Part shown: positions 29,644 through 30,000 of the stretch, piece by piece
Numbering within the stretch: position 1 is the first letter of the stretch
How the letters are laid out: every line of letters begins with the position of its first letter
NCBI GenBank assembly: GCA_012295275.1
Contig: CM022675.1
Coordinates: 13,476,517 to 13,506,516 of the forward strand
DNA from: Chrysomallon squamiferum
Taxonomy: Eukaryota; Mollusca; Gastropoda; Neomphalida; Peltospiridae
Length of the DNA: 30,000 bases
Direction: 5' to 3'
Translations under genes and position numbers: made by a program
The notes under the pieces: model-generated
Seen by the model: the letters and a program-made list of their open reading frames with translations, nothing else
Database searches by the model: none
Told to the model about the DNA's origin: nothing

Positions 29644-30000
29644 ACTTACATTTTCCACTTTCATCTTGTTGCCCTCTTATCTACAAATTATTATTATTAT
29701 TTTTTTTTTTTGTTTCCAGTTGTAAGAGATATGTTTTGAAAACTGCACTGGTTTACCCTGCAGTTGTTTTCAACAGCCCGTGCAGTTAAGTAGCTGCATG
29801 TTCGCAGCTCTTGAAACGTTAATTATACCATGGAATGTTCACAACGTCAATACGTCATAACGTACCAGATCTGCACGTAACGAGTCATTTACCAGACTGG
29901 CGGCTCGGTTTATATTAAAACAATGAGTCAGTGTGAGCAGTTCACAGATTCACTCACACTGCAAGGTTCGTAGGTTAGCGTGTCGTGTGGTGTTAGTTTG
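29642..30000 (+). other. Unique right edge: possible acceptor, hairpin, TATA-like motif
   Basis: A pyrimidine tract ending TTTTTTTGTTTCCAG (about 29705-29719) resembles a splice acceptor. The frame after it stays open for only about 22 codons and is unrecognised. TTGAAAACTGCA (29736-29747) pairs with TGCAGTTGTTTTCAA (29759-29773), allowing a 3-nt bulge. TATATTAAAA at 29911-29920 is followed about 33 bp downstream by TTCACAG, spacing typical of TATA and initiator. TGAGTCA (AP-1 type) lies at 29924-29930. The window ends before any gene body can be judged. Confidence 0.3.

Overview
This window looks like non-coding DNA from an animal nuclear genome. It is AT-rich and about as dense in simple-sequence repeats as genomic DNA gets: long (GA/CT)n tracts, many (ATT)n, (GTT)n, (AGT)n and (AAAN)n arrays, CA/GTAT blocks, homopolymers, and a roughly 0.7 kb degenerate AGTAT/AGTAC block. 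The texture resembles cephalopod (octopus-like) intronic or intergenic sequence. That is inference from texture, not from a diagnostic gene; other molluscs or lophotrochozoans remain possible. I found no bacterial, phage or viral gene, no rRNA or complete tRNA gene, no CRISPR array, and no open frame with a recognisable protein domain. Nearly all long open frames are translations of microsatellites (poly-S/L, R/E, I, V, N, Y, F).

Layout. 1-1220: GATG-type and GTA/GTG-rich repeat, then about 450 bp of unique sequence. 1221-1735: the clearest tandem array, about a dozen units of a 40-bp minisatellite. 1740-4420: mixed microsatellites. 4490-5030: GTTAG-rich segment, tRNA-SINE-like remnant and a CpG-containing block with two hairpins, a CTCF-like motif and an ETS site. 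5055-8030: homopolymers, ATT/GTT arrays, CRE-containing unique DNA and GA/CT tracts. 8040-9180: unique sequence with an 18-pair hairpin and a CpG-rich CRE block. 9200-11130: GTAT/TA and trinucleotide domains. 11130-12360: mostly unique AT-rich DNA. 12404-13550: CT tract and a large AGT domain. 13640-15220: unique block with CTCF-like, ETS and E-box motifs, interrupted by CA repeats. 15225-20170: microsatellites alternating with short unique islands, of which 18050-18460 is the most GC-rich. 20170-24620: unique islands between GA, GTAT and CT arrays. 24760-25640: a 200-bp imperfect inverted repeat whose arms include GA/CT tracts, then a CA/TA block. 25650-28150: A- and T-rich arrays. 28270-28740: unique island with CREs and a row of nuclear-receptor half-sites. 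28756-29550: AGT repeat, then the degenerate pentamer. 29552-30000: CT tract, then a unique end with a possible splice acceptor, a hairpin and a TATA-like motif.

No genes can be shown to work together here. The functional hypotheses concern cis-regulatory motifs in the unique islands (ACGT-core palindromes, nuclear-receptor half-sites, CTCF/ETS/YY1/NRF1-like sites) and sequences that could form double-stranded RNA or non-B DNA. Each is a motif reading by eye and needs conservation, chromatin or RNA data.
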